Of a stretch of 64,000 nucleotides of DNA, positions 9,259 to 19,680 are shown piece by piece; within the stretch, counting starts at the first letter, position 1, and each line of letters begins with the position of its first letter. Made by a program: the position numbers and the translations under genes. The stretch is from Podospora pseudoanserina (Eukaryota; Ascomycota; Sordariomycetes; Sordariales; Podosporaceae): positions 7,674,001-7,738,000 of the forward strand of contig NC_085920.1 of NCBI RefSeq assembly GCF_035222485.1. The letters are read 5' to 3'. The notes beneath the pieces were generated by a model. That model was not told where the DNA came from and ran no database searches. It was given only the letters and a program-made list of their open reading frames with translations.

Positions 9259-11439
9259 ATGGCTTCGGAAAATGCTGACGAGACGACAATAGGCATTGCA
9301 GCTCTGGTAGCTGCCGTTGCCGCCCTTCTCTTCGCTATCGTCCAGACCTTCGCTGCGCTGGCGCAATATGTTTCGGTCAGCAGTCGATGTAGCAGGCGCG
9401 TAACGGGCGTCTTCGATCTCACAGCGGGCTTCTGGTTCCATCTATCATCACTGTCATGGAACCCCCAATATCGAATGCCGGTCCTCACCATGCCGGGGTT
9501 GCGCGGTGAGTCCGTGGTTACCATGGAACGATACCCCCTACAAACAGGATTTAGACCCGGAAAGAATTACGATAGAGGCCGAAATGGATACGTCGACTAT
9601 GGAGTTCTCAGGGTGGTATCTGGAACCGATGACTCGAAAGTCCATAAAGAAATCAGTATTTTACCTACGGTCCTCCGCAGCATCTTTGCCATGGCATGGA
9701 CTCCGATCGGCCTTGCTCTCTCCTCTCTCACCACCATCTTCTGTTTCCCACCGGCTTGGGTATGCAGTTGTGCGTGTACAGGCGCGGGCTGTTGCGGCTC
9801 GCGTCGTCATCAGGAGGATGATGATGTCAAACACAGAAGAAATCAAAAAACGTCCAGAGACATTTGCCTAGACATGCTCAAACCACTCACCTTTGCATGG
9901 GAATGGGCCATCAGATACAAGTCAGGCACAACAGTTTCCAACCACGGGAGCTCGCCCGGGCTCGAAGCCGCCGCATGGTCCCAGTTCCTTGTCAACTACC
10001 AGGCTGCTTGGTGGGGGTACGCCAACATCCGCTGGGAGTGGCGACTGGCGACCATGATCCCCTCGGACATCTACGGTGCGACCATTGAGACGACTATGGC
10101 CGATGTAAGATTGTTGGCAGCACTCGCCGGAATGTCATGCTCAAGCTCCCCAGGGGTGGTAGCAAGAACCAAATGCGGGGAGATGCTCACGCGATCTCAG
10201 CACATGACGCTCGGGACGGTGGTGTACTATCGATCAGGAAGGGAGAATATCGCGCCAAAGATTACGAGGGGAGTTCCGGTCAGAAGTTCGAGGTGGCTAC
10301 ACTGCCAACTTGAGGTCCAGGCGCATCTCAAAAAGTCCCGCTTGTTGTTGTCCAGTTCCGGGGAAGACAAGGAACACAGAATTGCTACTTTGCTGTCTCG
10401 GCCACGAACAGAATATGACGCCCAACTGGATCTTTCCTTGGGTAACAACCTCGGCTTCATCTTTGAAACCGAGACGTTCCGAGCTCTCTCCAGCGGTCTC
10501 CATGCCACAGATGATTCAGGGTGGAAAACCGAAACGATCCGCATCTTCCTCGGCCCCCTGGGTCAAGGTTTGGCGGCTTGCTCTTGCCTAACCTGTTGTA
10601 CTGACTGGGTGCTCTCGCACCCTGCCTACGACGTCAAGTCCACTGCTTCCGACGGTCACATCACCACGCTGTTTAGCTATCCCTGGGTGTACGAGTACGA
10701 CACTGGCCCACCGCCAGCGCTGTCACTCCAGGCAGAGCTCAAAACATACCGCCCTGTCGTATCTGGATTCCGGCCGGCTCATGAGATACTCACCTCGACG
10801 CACTGGAGCCGTAAGCCGGGAGCGAAGTTGATTAAAGAGAGTAGGATTGTTGGCCCTGTCGGGTGTTACACTACAGTGACGAATGCTGCCCAGGGAAGGG
10901 CTAAGATTCGGGGGGGGTTGAAGTCAGAATTGGAGATTCAGGCGCGGAGGGTGTGTGTGGACTTTACGCTGTATCCTGGCGCGTCGCCGAAAAGAATGTG
11001 TACGGCTGATGTCTGTAAATGTATGGGGGGGCCAGCGAGGATTGCTAGGCCTGTGCGGGTGACGGGGACGGAGAAGCATTCGTTTGAGGAGGCGATGGCT
11101 GTTGCGGCGATTAATAATGATTTTCTTTCTAGGGTTGATCAAGCGGTGCTGAGGAGGGCGGCGGAGGAGGTGGCGGGGTGGATTTGTCAGGAGGACCAGC
11201 AGAGTCAGAAGTTGAGGAGGGAGGTGACGGTTTGCTTGGGGCGGGCGTGGGAGGATGTGGTTGGACAGGGGGAGGTTAGTGAGGGGAGTTTGGAGCTGGT
11301 GAAGGTCGTGATGGCGGCTACGGAGATGATGTTGAGAGTGGTCAGGAGGGGGATTGGGATGGAGGATATGTGGGCGGGGAGTGAGGAGGGAGGGCAGATC
11401 TGGGAGGATGATTTTGGGGGTGTTGTTTTGGGTTCTTGA
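9259..11439 (+). CDS. Conserved fungal hypothetical protein with N-terminal membrane segment
   Basis: A single open frame encodes 726 residues from the ATG at 9259. Residues 12-38 (IGIAALVAAVAALLFAIVQTF) form one strong membrane helix. A second hydrophobic stretch lies around 140-170, followed by a Cys-rich segment (CSCACTGAGCCG). The rest is a long soluble body with WNPQYRMPVLTMPG near residue 68 and a repetitive E/G/V-rich C-terminus. I recall the general type (AALVA..FAIVQ..LAQY start, then a large unannotated body) as a multi-copy family in filamentous ascomycetes with no known function. A GTGAGT..CAG pair around 9500-9550 could be a 42 nt in-frame intron. Codon use becomes notably G-rich in the last 400 bases. 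Confidence 0.65.
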   Translation: MASENADETTIGIAALVAAVAALLFAIVQTFAALAQYVSVSSRCSRRVTGVFDLTAGFWFHLSSLSWNPQYRMPVLTMPGLRGESVVTMERYPLQTGFRPGKNYDRGRNGYVDYGVLRVVSGTDDSKVHKEISILPTVLRSIFAMAWTPIGLALSSLTTIFCFPPAWVCSCACTGAGCCGSRRHQEDDDVKHRRNQKTSRDICLDMLKPLTFAWEWAIRYKSGTTVSNHGSSPGLEAAAWSQFLVNYQAAWWGYANIRWEWRLATMIPSDIYGATIETTMADVRLLAALAGMSCSSSPGVVARTKCGEMLTRSQHMTLGTVVYYRSGRENIAPKITRGVPVRSSRWLHCQLEVQAHLKKSRLLLSSSGEDKEHRIATLLSRPRTEYDAQLDLSLGNNLGFIFETETFRALSSGLHATDDSGWKTETIRIFLGPLGQGLAACSCLTCCTDWVLSHPAYDVKSTASDGHITTLFSYPWVYEYDTGPPPALSLQAELKTYRPVVSGFRPAHEILTSTHWSRKPGAKLIKESRIVGPVGCYTTVTNAAQGRAKIRGGLKSELEIQARRVCVDFTLYPGASPKRMCTADVCKCMGGPARIARPVRVTGTEKHSFEEAMAVAAINNDFLSRVDQAVLRRAAEEVAGWICQEDQQSQKLRREVTVCLGRAWEDVVGQGEVSEGSLELVKVVMAATEMMLRVVRRGIGMEDMWAGSEEGGQIWEDDFGGVVLGS

Positions 11440-12508
11440 TCTTCATGTGCCAGTTTCGATAGTTGTGTGGTTATGGGGCATATAGCCAGGTGAATGGAGA
11501 ACTGAAGCGCTTGCTTGTTGTGCTATATGTCCTGTGGCCCAACAAAGTGACAACATCACTGCGCCGTGTACGTGTTGTTGGCGTCGACGCGACGAGGAGC
11601 ATCCACTACCCTCATTTGACCCACGCCCCGGACAACACCACCCCCACAACCCAGCAACCGCCCCTTTATAAGTAGGCATTTCCAGGAGTCCATTTTCCCT
11701 GGTTAGGAGAGCATGGTCAACCGGTTAGTGTGTCACTTCCACTTTAATTGTGATCCTCTTGACGAGGATATCATATGACATACGTTGCCCTCCTCAATCC
11801 CCCTTATTTGTCCGGCTTCATTGCGAGTTGTCCATTGACTCTCGATCCGCCTGACGAATAAGTAAGATTAGGGAAGGTAATGAACACGAAATGATGCCTT
11901 CCATGAGGGTGCCCAGCCTCTACCAATGATGCCAGGACGATCTTTTTGTTTTGCTAACTTTTTGATGCAAAGTTTTGGTGCAGGCAAGAATTGAACACTG
12001 GGAGGGTCCACTAAACCGAAGACCCAAGAGGGCTCGTGATGTACCTACCATAAAAAATCGATAGAACAGTGTTCTCGATCGTCGAGCATTCACCACGTCC
12101 AGTTGAGCCACGTTCTCCGAGGTATGTATGGCTCCGTCTGATAATCGATCATTGTTTAAGACCATCCAGACTGTCATTTCCAGGGAAATCCAATGCTGAT
12201 TTCGGAAGATATACCGCCAAAAACTGAGGAATATTTCTTTTCCAATCCTCTACATTCACACCCCTTAGTCTTCCAATGAACCTGAAGCATATAAGCGCCG
12301 ACAGAAAATAAAAATCGAAAATAAAACGGGCGGTAAAAAGTATAGGCACTTCGGTACATCGAGCTCGTATTTTCAGGCTCCCAGGCGGAATAATCATAAA
12401 GCATAGCTTTTTATATATCTGGACACTTACTACTCCGATCTTCAAAGCCGAAATCATAATCATCTATGTATAACGTAAGGAATTCGTTTTGCTGAGGATT
12501 CAGCTGAA
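11440..12508. other. Long non-coding stretch
   Basis: About 1 kb with short frames in both strands but no domain, RNA gene or clear repeat. A TATA-like CCTTTATAAG occurs near 11662, without an identifiable gene behind it. Confidence 0.35.
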
Positions 12509-12712
12509 CGACTGGATCACGCTTGGATGTCCGTGCGCGTTTGTGCCAGACTTGGCTCATCACTGCGGCACAGCCCAGGCCCTTACCTCAGGTATACAGT
12601 TGTTTACTCCCTCTAGCCCAGCCACAAATTCCGGGTCTTGGAAACTTCAATATCGAAGCGATATGCTTTAATCCTGTAAGATCTGGGCGCCTTTCGGGAT
12701 GCCGGTGGTAGG
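12509..12712 (+). repeat. Dispersed ~204 bp repeat, copy 1
   Basis: Nearly the same sequence is found at 34506-34709 in the same orientation, starting CTGGATCACG and running through TTGGATGTCCGTGC, TCATCACTGCGGCACAG and TCCTGTAAGATCTGG. Differences are mostly transitions, which fits RIP-style decay. There is no coding frame of note and no terminal repeat that would name the family; possibly a scrap of a larger element. Confidence 0.65.
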
Positions 12713-13064
12713 GGCTGAGAAGCTGATGTGTAAGTGAACGAAACCATGGAGCATATTCTAGATACTAGGTTGGATGACCAGGAAATGGACCACATGTGGA
12801 TCTGGTCCACCACCACCACACCAGCCACACAACCTTATTGAGATTACCCTGAATGATCACACTGGCCACAACAAGACTAATATTGGGTCAATTTTCTATG
12901 GGAGTTATACCAAAATGTAGCTCAATCACTGTCAGAGTCAGACATTGCATCTGCTTCTCGCTTACGCCTGGTTAAATCCGATAACGTGCGCTACGCCGCA
13001 TAGGCTGGGCTGGCTCTAGCTGCTCCACATCCTCCTTAGCTACCACTTCTGCCTCCACTACTGG
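12713..13064. other. Spacer between two repeats
   Basis: No gene. The last ~60 bases (CTCCTTAGCTACCAC..) weakly resemble the sequence just before the second 300 bp repeat copy at 18.4 kb, so the repeat unit may extend into this spacer. Confidence 0.35.
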
Positions 13065-13364
13065 TTTGGGGTGCGGCTATAGGCCTGAGGGCTCTCTGAT
13101 CAGAGGGGTGGAAAAAAGTGGGGGCTCTCGGAGGATTTGGAGGTTCAGGGGTCATGTATATAAACGGTCTGCTTCTGACATTCGATTTTAGACAGGACAT
13201 CGACTTTTATTTTCTTCGTATTTTGTGCCTTGCACGCGTGCAGGCAATTCTGGCCCTCTGATCAGGCCGATCAGGTGCTTATTATGTGGTCTGCGAGCCC
13301 ATAGTGTCTTTTCTCTGTCCCACGTGAAGTGCGGCCTGCGAGCGAGCCACTGTCACGCAGGTGT
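13065..13364 (+). repeat. ~300 bp repeat, probable solo LTR, copy 1
   Basis: It starts TTTGGGGTGCGGC and ends CACGCAGGTGT; the same unit recurs at 18401-18697. It contains a TATA-like GTATATAAA, as a retroelement LTR would. It ends less than 30 bases from the stop codon of the flavin oxidase, so it lies in that gene's 3' flank. Treated as an LTR-type fossil; exact ends and family not certain. Confidence 0.55.
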
Positions 13365-13392
13365 GTTAACTCATGACAACTGCGCTGCCCTT

Positions 13393-15153
13393 TCAGAATC
13401 CCATATCGGCCAGCTCATCCAACTCTTCAATGACATCCTTGGGTTTGAAATAATCCCACTGTTCTCCAGCGACACTATCTGTCCTTCCTTCGTCATCTAC
13501 TCCATCTTCCCCTTCAGCTGCATTTCGGTCCTGGCTCGCTGTCTGTGGAAGCTTGACACCTTGGTCCCACTTGAAAAAGTTCTTTGGATCCCACATCTCT
13601 TTCACTCTCCGCAGCTCGTCCCGATTGTCGCCAAAGTACATTGCTTCGTGTGTTCTCAAAGGGAAATCTCTGTCGGGGAAGTTAATAAATGCTGCTTTCC
13701 CACCCAGCGAGTGTGGTCTGAGCCTCTTCTTGATCTTGCCCAGAAACTTTCTCATGTCCAGTTCCATCCACTTATCCACCCATTCTATTGTCACGTATGT
13801 ATGAAACACGGCCTGCCGCCAAAAGTACGCAGTCTGAGTGGGCTCAAACTCGGTTGCCCGACCTCCTGCATGGATCCAGGTAACTAGGAAATTCACCTTC
13901 TCGCCCTTGAATAGTTCCCGAAATTCCGCCATCAAATCACGAATTTCGGCTGTCACTTTTTCGATGGTGGCCTTATCGTTATTTGTGAACACAAAAGAAC
14001 TATACAGTTCATAGGTTTTGTTTGTGGGATAGGCCCGCTCCGTTTCTTCCATCCACTGATTGACGAGGGTTTCGTAGAGGAACCGAGTTGACTTCTCTGG
14101 CAGCACTCTTCTTTTGAACTGGACCTTGAGGCTGTCGTTGGCGATGTGCTTCTCGATAAGCCGATCGTACTCGCCTTTGCTACCGTCAAAGGAAATTGTG
14201 AACCGGACCCCGTCCAAGTTGCCCTTGTCACGCAAATCGCAAATCCAGGTGCTGTCGACTGTGATGTTCTTGGGCCAATCCGTCAGGTAGAAATCATTCA
14301 TCGTCTTCATAAACTCGTTATTGTCGAATCCCCCTTCAGGAAACCATTGGTGCCGTCCAGCAACTACCATACCATGCCTGTTCTTCAGCTTTTGAACCTT
14401 GAGCTTCATCTTGACCATCACGCCAAAGTTGCCGCCCCCAGCGCCACGCAAGGCCCAGAAGAGCCTGCCTTCCTTTGACTGTGGGTCATCCTTCTCGCCG
14501 ACAGTGACCAGCTTGCCATCTGCCGTTACCACAGTGGCTTCCATCATGGTATCACATCCCATGCCAAAACTTCTGGTAAAGGGCCCAAGACCACCGCCGA
14601 GCATGAAACCGCTGACTCCCACAGTCGGGCATCTCCCTCCGTTGATGATTAGCCCATCATGGCGGCCATCTATCAGTTTCCCGTACACGTGTCCCCATTG
14701 ACAACCTGCGTCGATATCCACAGTCATATCTCGCGCGTTAAGACTGACCCCCTGCATCCGTCGCAAGTCTAGAGAGATCCCATCGAAAGCCGTCGAGTGG
14801 CCGGCGTACGAATGGCCATTGCATTTTATTGTGACTTTCAGCTTCTCTGACCGCGCTTCATTGATAATAGCCTGCACCTGCGTGGCATTTTCAGGCTGGA
14901 TGACACAGTTGGGGCGGGAAAAGCGGTAGAGCAAGTTAGAGGTGGCGATGAGGTGTTCGTACTCCCTCTCCTGGGGCTGAAAGACTGGGATGGCTTGTTT
15001 CTTGAGCCGCTCCACCGTCTTCTCGAGGCTGCGCGACTGCTGTGGAGCAAAGATGGCAAATTTTCTGCTGCCTTTGGCGTTGATGCCCAATGTGCTGATG
15101 TGTTGTCTCCCGGCTAGGCCTATACGAAGCAGGCTACACAAAGGTTGACGCAT
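13393..15153 (-). CDS. BBE-like FAD-linked oxidase (bicovalent flavin type)
   Basis: A single exon of 586 residues from the ATG at 15153 belongs to the FAD_binding_4 plus BBE family. His114 in NGHSYAG and Cys175 in GGRCPTVGVSGFMLGGGLG are the two residues to which such enzymes attach FAD (8-alpha-histidyl and 6-S-cysteinyl), so bicovalent flavin is expected. LFWALRGAGGGNFGV is the second FAD-domain signature, and the BBE tail appears as DNRDELRRVKEMWDPKNFFKWDQGV. Such enzymes use O2 to oxidise alcohols, amines or sugars, commonly in secondary metabolism. Unusually, the first 45 residues contain Arg, Lys and Ser but no acidic residue and no secretory core, resembling a mitochondrial presequence. 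An acidic tail of about 60 residues follows the BBE domain. Substrate unknown. Confidence 0.85.
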   Translation of the reverse strand: MRQPLCSLLRIGLAGRQHISTLGINAKGSRKFAIFAPQQSRSLEKTVERLKKQAIPVFQPQEREYEHLIATSNLLYRFSRPNCVIQPENATQVQAIINEARSEKLKVTIKCNGHSYAGHSTAFDGISLDLRRMQGVSLNARDMTVDIDAGCQWGHVYGKLIDGRHDGLIINGGRCPTVGVSGFMLGGGLGPFTRSFGMGCDTMMEATVVTADGKLVTVGEKDDPQSKEGRLFWALRGAGGGNFGVMVKMKLKVQKLKNRHGMVVAGRHQWFPEGGFDNNEFMKTMNDFYLTDWPKNITVDSTWICDLRDKGNLDGVRFTISFDGSKGEYDRLIEKHIANDSLKVQFKRRVLPEKSTRFLYETLVNQWMEETERAYPTNKTYELYSSFVFTNNDKATIEKVTAEIRDLMAEFRELFKGEKVNFLVTWIHAGGRATEFEPTQTAYFWRQAVFHTYVTIEWVDKWMELDMRKFLGKIKKRLRPHSLGGKAAFINFPDRDFPLRTHEAMYFGDNRDELRRVKEMWDPKNFFKWDQGVKLPQTASQDRNAAEGEDGVDDEGRTDSVAGEQWDYFKPKDVIEELDELADMGF

Positions 15154-15718
15154 TTTGGGGGTTGTTTGAGCTTCGACGGAAGCTAGACTCGTTGTTAAGG
15201 ATATTGAATGATGGAACACAAGTCCAACGAGGGCCGAGGGCCGCTGGTTTATTCTTTCACGGCAGCTTATCAAAAACAACTATTTACGCATTCTCCACCC
15301 AAGATAGAGTGTTGTTACGCTATAGGAATGCCACCTAGCCTTTAGCTTCAGAGGTTACATCTGCAGGGTAGGACCCTACATGCATGTACAGTCGCAAGGT
15401 TGCAAGAATCGTACGATTTCAAAGCCCTCATACCCAATAGTGGGTACGAAAGTCCTGGATTTTGTCTTAGGAATTTTTATATGTACCTAGGTACCTACTT
15501 ATCTGTTGTGTTCAAGTTAGCGAATGAACCAACGGAGCCGCCAACAATGTTTTTTTGGACACTGCACACACGCCGAAGGTCTGCTGGTCTGAGTATTCAG
15601 TCTGGAATCTTCTCAGAAACGGCATTCGTGAGACATAAAGGACCGCGTCCTCTGACTCCTCTCACAGACTGAAAGGCCCCAATACACCGGCTATCATCCT
15701 CAACACATCGATCCGGCC
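15154..15718. other. Divergent promoter region
   Basis: 565 bp between the divergently transcribed oxidase and ANK-vWA genes. GTACCTAGGTACCTACTT-type repeats of the TAGGTACC motif are present near 15488; the same short motif recurs elsewhere in the window. No gene seen. Confidence 0.4.
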
Positions 15719-17547
15719 ATGTCTCCCTTCCAAGACGCCCGCAATGGGGTGTTGACATATTCTAAAATCCGCGCCTATCTCCAGGAAAACCCCAAACTAT
15801 TTGAAGTGCAAAATCCAGAGACAGGCCACACACTCCTCGCAACGGCGGTAGTCGCGGGATTTCCGGAGGAGGTCCGACTCCTTCTCGATGCAGGCGCACC
15901 AGTTGATGGCGTCTCAAGCCAAGACGAGACCCCTCTCCTCCTTGCCAACTGGAAAACAAAGGTCGAACGGTCACTCATCGTTCAACATCTTCTCAAGCAG
16001 TCCCCCATGGTTGATGCCACCTGCGACAAGGCCGAAAACAAGACAGCACTCATGTTTGCCATTGAGAATGGAGACCTCGATTCCATTGATATGTTGAGGC
16101 GCGCGAATGCCAGTCTCAGTGTCAAAAACGATGAGGGATTCACAGCGAAAGAGATGGCTGACCGTGTCAAGAACGAGAACCCTGCGGTATATCGTGCTGT
16201 GAACCAGACAGAAAGGAGTGGACGCGAGAAGTTGGCAAGCATGGTGATCTCGGTATTGCTTTTTACTGTGACCTGGTTGAATGAAACGTTTGACGGGGTG
16301 ATGCAAAAGGTTTCCGGACTGAATCCTCCTGTTGAACCGAATTATGAGACGGTAGGCTGCACTCCTTGTCTTGACCTCGTTCCACAATACTAGGTACCTA
16401 TCTGGCTTACAATACCTACTATGCAGGGCATTCTTGGTTCCGATGCTTCCAACGCGACCAACCTTACAAAGGAGGAGTTTGTGAAGAAGGTGGATACCTT
16501 CGTTCGCGATCGTGGGCCCCTTGAACGTTTCTTTAAGGGCAAAAAGACCTACATCCAGGATATTGCGCTGAAGGCCACGGAGCTTTCCAACGACCAGTCA
16601 ACTGACCTTGGATCTACGGATCTTCTTCCAAAGACTGTCAAGGTTTCGCTCCACAAGCAGGTCATTTATTGTGGTAAGTCCCCAAAACAGTTTCGCTTAG
16701 AGTTGTGGTCTCACAGTACCTTACCTACTACTTTATGCAGATGATAGCTCTTCCATGCATCGTGAAAATCGCTGGGTCTATCAAAAGGAGCTTGTATTGC
16801 GTATCGCGAAAATCAGCACTCGAATTCTGCCTGAAAGGGAGGGAGTTGCGCTTCGATTTATCAACCAGGTTATCGATGACTCTTCTAATCTGTCGCTTGA
16901 GCAAATCACCAAGATCATGTCTGAAACCTCATGGATGCCGAATGGCGATACCCCGATCGGGACTAATCTGAGGTCGCAAATCTTGGAGCCTCTTGTCTAC
17001 GCCAAACTCCGAGACGGAACCTTTGATAGGCCATTGTTGATCTCGATCATGACAGATGGCATGCCCTCAAAAGAAGAACCATCAGAGCTTGCCGAGGCAA
17101 TAATAGAGTGCGGAAAGGAGCTTCAAGCAGCTCAGTTCCCTAGAGAAAGTAAGTATTTCCCAAATAATCGTTTGGTCAGAATAATGAATCTCACATGCTC
17201 TGTTTAGGTGTCAAATTCATGATTGGGCAGGTTGGGACCGCAAAGGGGGCAACAAATTTTCTAGCCACACTCCGAGACAACCCGGCCATCGCCCCAGTTG
17301 CATACATTACCTCCGGTCCGTCTATCGGTTTTTGTAGGGCTTAGGATAGTACTGACGTATATGGATTACAGAGCGCCTTGACGACAGGTTTGCTAGCCTT
17401 CGTGAGAATGAGCGTGGTCTTGATCGATGGGTGAGTAAATGCAATAATACCCATCAACCCGCTAAGTGCCGTTTGCACCCGACTAATTATCAGTTGCAGC
17501 TCATCGATACTTTGTTTGCGCCTTTCAACGACGCGGTTACAAGCTAG
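15719..17547 (+). CDS. Ankyrin repeat - von Willebrand A domain protein, 6 exons
   Basis: Exons 15719..16351, 16427..16673, 16741..17148, 17208..17315, 17372..17430 and 17500..17547 all have GT..AG borders and join in frame to 500 residues (the last acceptor could also be six bases earlier). Residues 1-150 carry ankyrin repeats (TGHTLLATAVVAGFPEEVRLLLDAGAPVD; KTALMFAIENGDLDSIDMLRR). A vWA fold follows: VIYCDDSSSM holds the DxSxS metal (MIDAS) site at 294-298, ISIMTDGMP the TDG motif, and FMIGQVGTAKGATNFLATL..RLDDRF the end of the domain. vWA domains bind protein ligands through a metal; ankyrins are also interaction modules, so a scaffolding role is likely and the partner unknown. Near residues 185-195 a short hydrophobic run (SMVISVLLFTVTWL) could touch a membrane. 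Confidence 0.82.
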
Positions 17548-17959
17548 AGTAACATTGAGACAATGGCTAGGGTCAATGTAGTGTTGAAACTGAGAATGTA
17601 TCATACGGCAAACAAGCACTCAGCCCCATCACGGCCTAACCGCTATCTACTTGCACAATCGAGAACCAATGGTTGGAAGTGAGGCAGACAATCAAATACC
17701 TCGCAGCTGCTAAAAGAATGATATTAGCCATAGGGTACGAGGAAGGACTTAGCAGCTGCCTGAGGCCACCAGGGCACTGTCACAGTGGTTGCACCGTGAC
17801 CGTCGTTAATCCAGTGATGGGGATTGGCACGTGCAGAGTATGGGCCAATGCGACTTAAATGACTTCGTATCTCGCTGCCGCGAGACGTGTTTGTAGCTCT
17901 TTGAGCTATGTCTTGATAATAGAGCCTACCTGTAGCCGACGGAATAAAGTCTAGACTGT
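17548..17959. other. 3' flank of the ANK-vWA gene
   Basis: No gene recognised. The sequence turns AT-rich towards 17.95 kb where the retroelement relic begins. Confidence 0.35.
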
Positions 17960-18400
17960 AGCTTAGCTGAATATTATTGTCATTAATCTATTAACCTGTC
18001 TTACCTATAACATTACGTAGCTCCAACCCTATTAACCGATCGCTCTAATACAATAGCTACCTACCTTAAACTCCCTGCGAACCCCAATATAGCGTAAGAG
18101 CTAGTCGAAAACGTTAGTTAATATCCTAAAGACTAGATCCTTTACTTAAGGAACATAGACGCATATATTATTGCATTAGAAGAAGAGGTTACCGCCCTCT
18201 GTACCGCTAATAGCACTTACGACTCCACTATCTCGTCTCTCCGAATTAAAATCTTAAACCGTAACGCAATTATTAGCTATTAAAAAGAAGAATTAAAAGA
18301 ACGGAACCTCGATAGTATCTGAAAGATTATACAGTTTAAAGTTAAGGAAGCTTAAGTCCTCGCTACTATTACCCCTGCTGTTACTCCCGCCGTATATTAG
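17960..18400 (+). mobile_element. AT-rich retroelement relic (gag-like coiled coil)
   Basis: A strongly TA-shifted block whose plus strand still suggests a charged coiled-coil protein of the kind at the start of fungal Ty3/gypsy gag (EEEVTALCTANSTYDSTISS). It is a fossil with many breaks and lies directly before the second copy of the 300 bp repeat. Old, RIP-like. Confidence 0.45.
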
Positions 18401-18697
18401 TTTGGGGTGCGGCTACAGGCTTGAGGTCTCTCCGATTAGAGGTGGAAAAAGTGGGGGCTCTCGGAGAATTCGGAGGTTCAGGGGTTACATATATAAGTGG
18501 TCTGCTTCTAACATTCTATTTTAGATAGGATGTCGACTTTTATTTTCTTCATATTTTGTGCCTTATACGCGTGCAGGCAATTCTGGCCCTCTGATCAGGC
18601 CGATCAGGTGCTTATTATGTGGTCTGCGAGCCCATAGAGTCTTTTCTTTGTCCTACGTGGAGTGCGGCCTGCGAGCGAGCCACTGTCACGCAGGTGT
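18401..18697 (+). repeat. ~300 bp repeat, probable solo LTR, copy 2
   Basis: Same unit as 13065-13364 (starts TTTGGGGTGCGGC, ends CACGCAGGTGT, TATA-like ATATATAAG inside), same orientation, 5.3 kb away, so the two copies flank the oxidase and ANK-vWA genes. Differences are mainly transitions. The genes between are host genes, so this is not one element with two LTRs. Confidence 0.55.
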
Positions 18698-19594
18698 ATC
18701 CATTCAGAGAGCCATCATCTTCCACCTGTCAGGCGTGGGTCACATGACCTACCATTCACTTGTCCCACTTGCCCCACCTTCCAGTTGTAGTATTTAGTCT
18801 AGCTTGCAGGACCTCACCTCTTGGTTCCTGCAACCTACTTTTGTATTGAAAAGGTCTTCCTAAACTTGCCACGTGCCAGTCCTGAGGTCCCGTCCGTGAC
18901 ACGTTTGTTAGTTGTGGTTCAGTCTTCAAAGCTTCCCTTTACTGTTTCTGCCTTATTTGTAAGGCTAAAAGAAGAGAAGTTAGAAGACTTTTTATTTTTA
19001 AGTATAGCAGTACGGTAGCCGAAAGAGCACTGTTCTAGTCGAGGACGGACATCATGAATGGCGATGTTGTCCACCTTTTCGAGCAGCATGTTGGTCTGGG
19101 GGATCTTTTTTGTAGGCTTCTGCCGTTTAAGTTCGTAGACGCGTTCAGTCTCAAATTTGGGATCCCGTTGTAGGAAATACATCCATGAGTGAATAGGATC
19201 GGTGGCAGCCATGTTGTTTCGAGGGCGGTATTGTGTCAATTGAGAAAGTGAAGTGTGATGGTGCTACTACGGGTTTGGGGAAGGTTTTGTCAAAATCAGT
19301 CCTGGCAATTTTATGGATGCAGATTGGTTTCAAGTTGAAGAGTGTCGAAGAGTGTTGGATTGTGTTGTAGGTGTTAATGCGGTGGACCGTGGTGTGATAA
19401 TGTGTTATGGATTATAGAATGGTGGAAATAGCTTGATTGTAGTCAGATAGTGTTTAAGACAACAACGTTGTTCTGCTTTAATAGTTCTTGTCATTTTGTT
19501 GTGTTTGTGTTGGTGATGAAGTGGGGGAAGAGGTGTCTGGTTTGATCAACAGCTCATTGGCCGAAGTGACCCCACCTCCAGGTAGGCAGTCACC
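18698..19594. other. Upstream region of the F-box gene
   Basis: No gene found. Some short frames open (18821-19018 plus; 18919-19239 minus) without domain support. Confidence 0.35.
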
Positions 19595-19602
19595 CTATAA
19601 AA
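19595..19602 (+). promoter_or_regulatory. TATA box of the F-box gene
   Basis: CTATAAAAGG lies about 80 bases before the chosen ATG at 19681, a suitable distance for a start site near 19630 and a short leader. Confidence 0.5.
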
Positions 19603-19680
19603 GGGATTTTGTCCTTCCCAGGAACCAAAGATGATGCAACCATTTTCATCTCGACATCACTGCTCACCTTACTTATTATA

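Noticed and set aside
10227-10544. Minus-strand frames inside the large 726-residue gene
   Set aside because: Shadows of the plus-strand coding sequence.
13225-13887. 220-codon plus-strand frame starting in the 300 bp repeat
   Set aside because: It runs antisense through the well-supported flavin oxidase and shows no domain.
18401-18697. The two 300 bp repeats as the LTRs of one 5.6 kb retrotransposon
   Set aside because: The sequence between them contains two intact multi-domain host genes and no pol; they are better read as separate solo copies.
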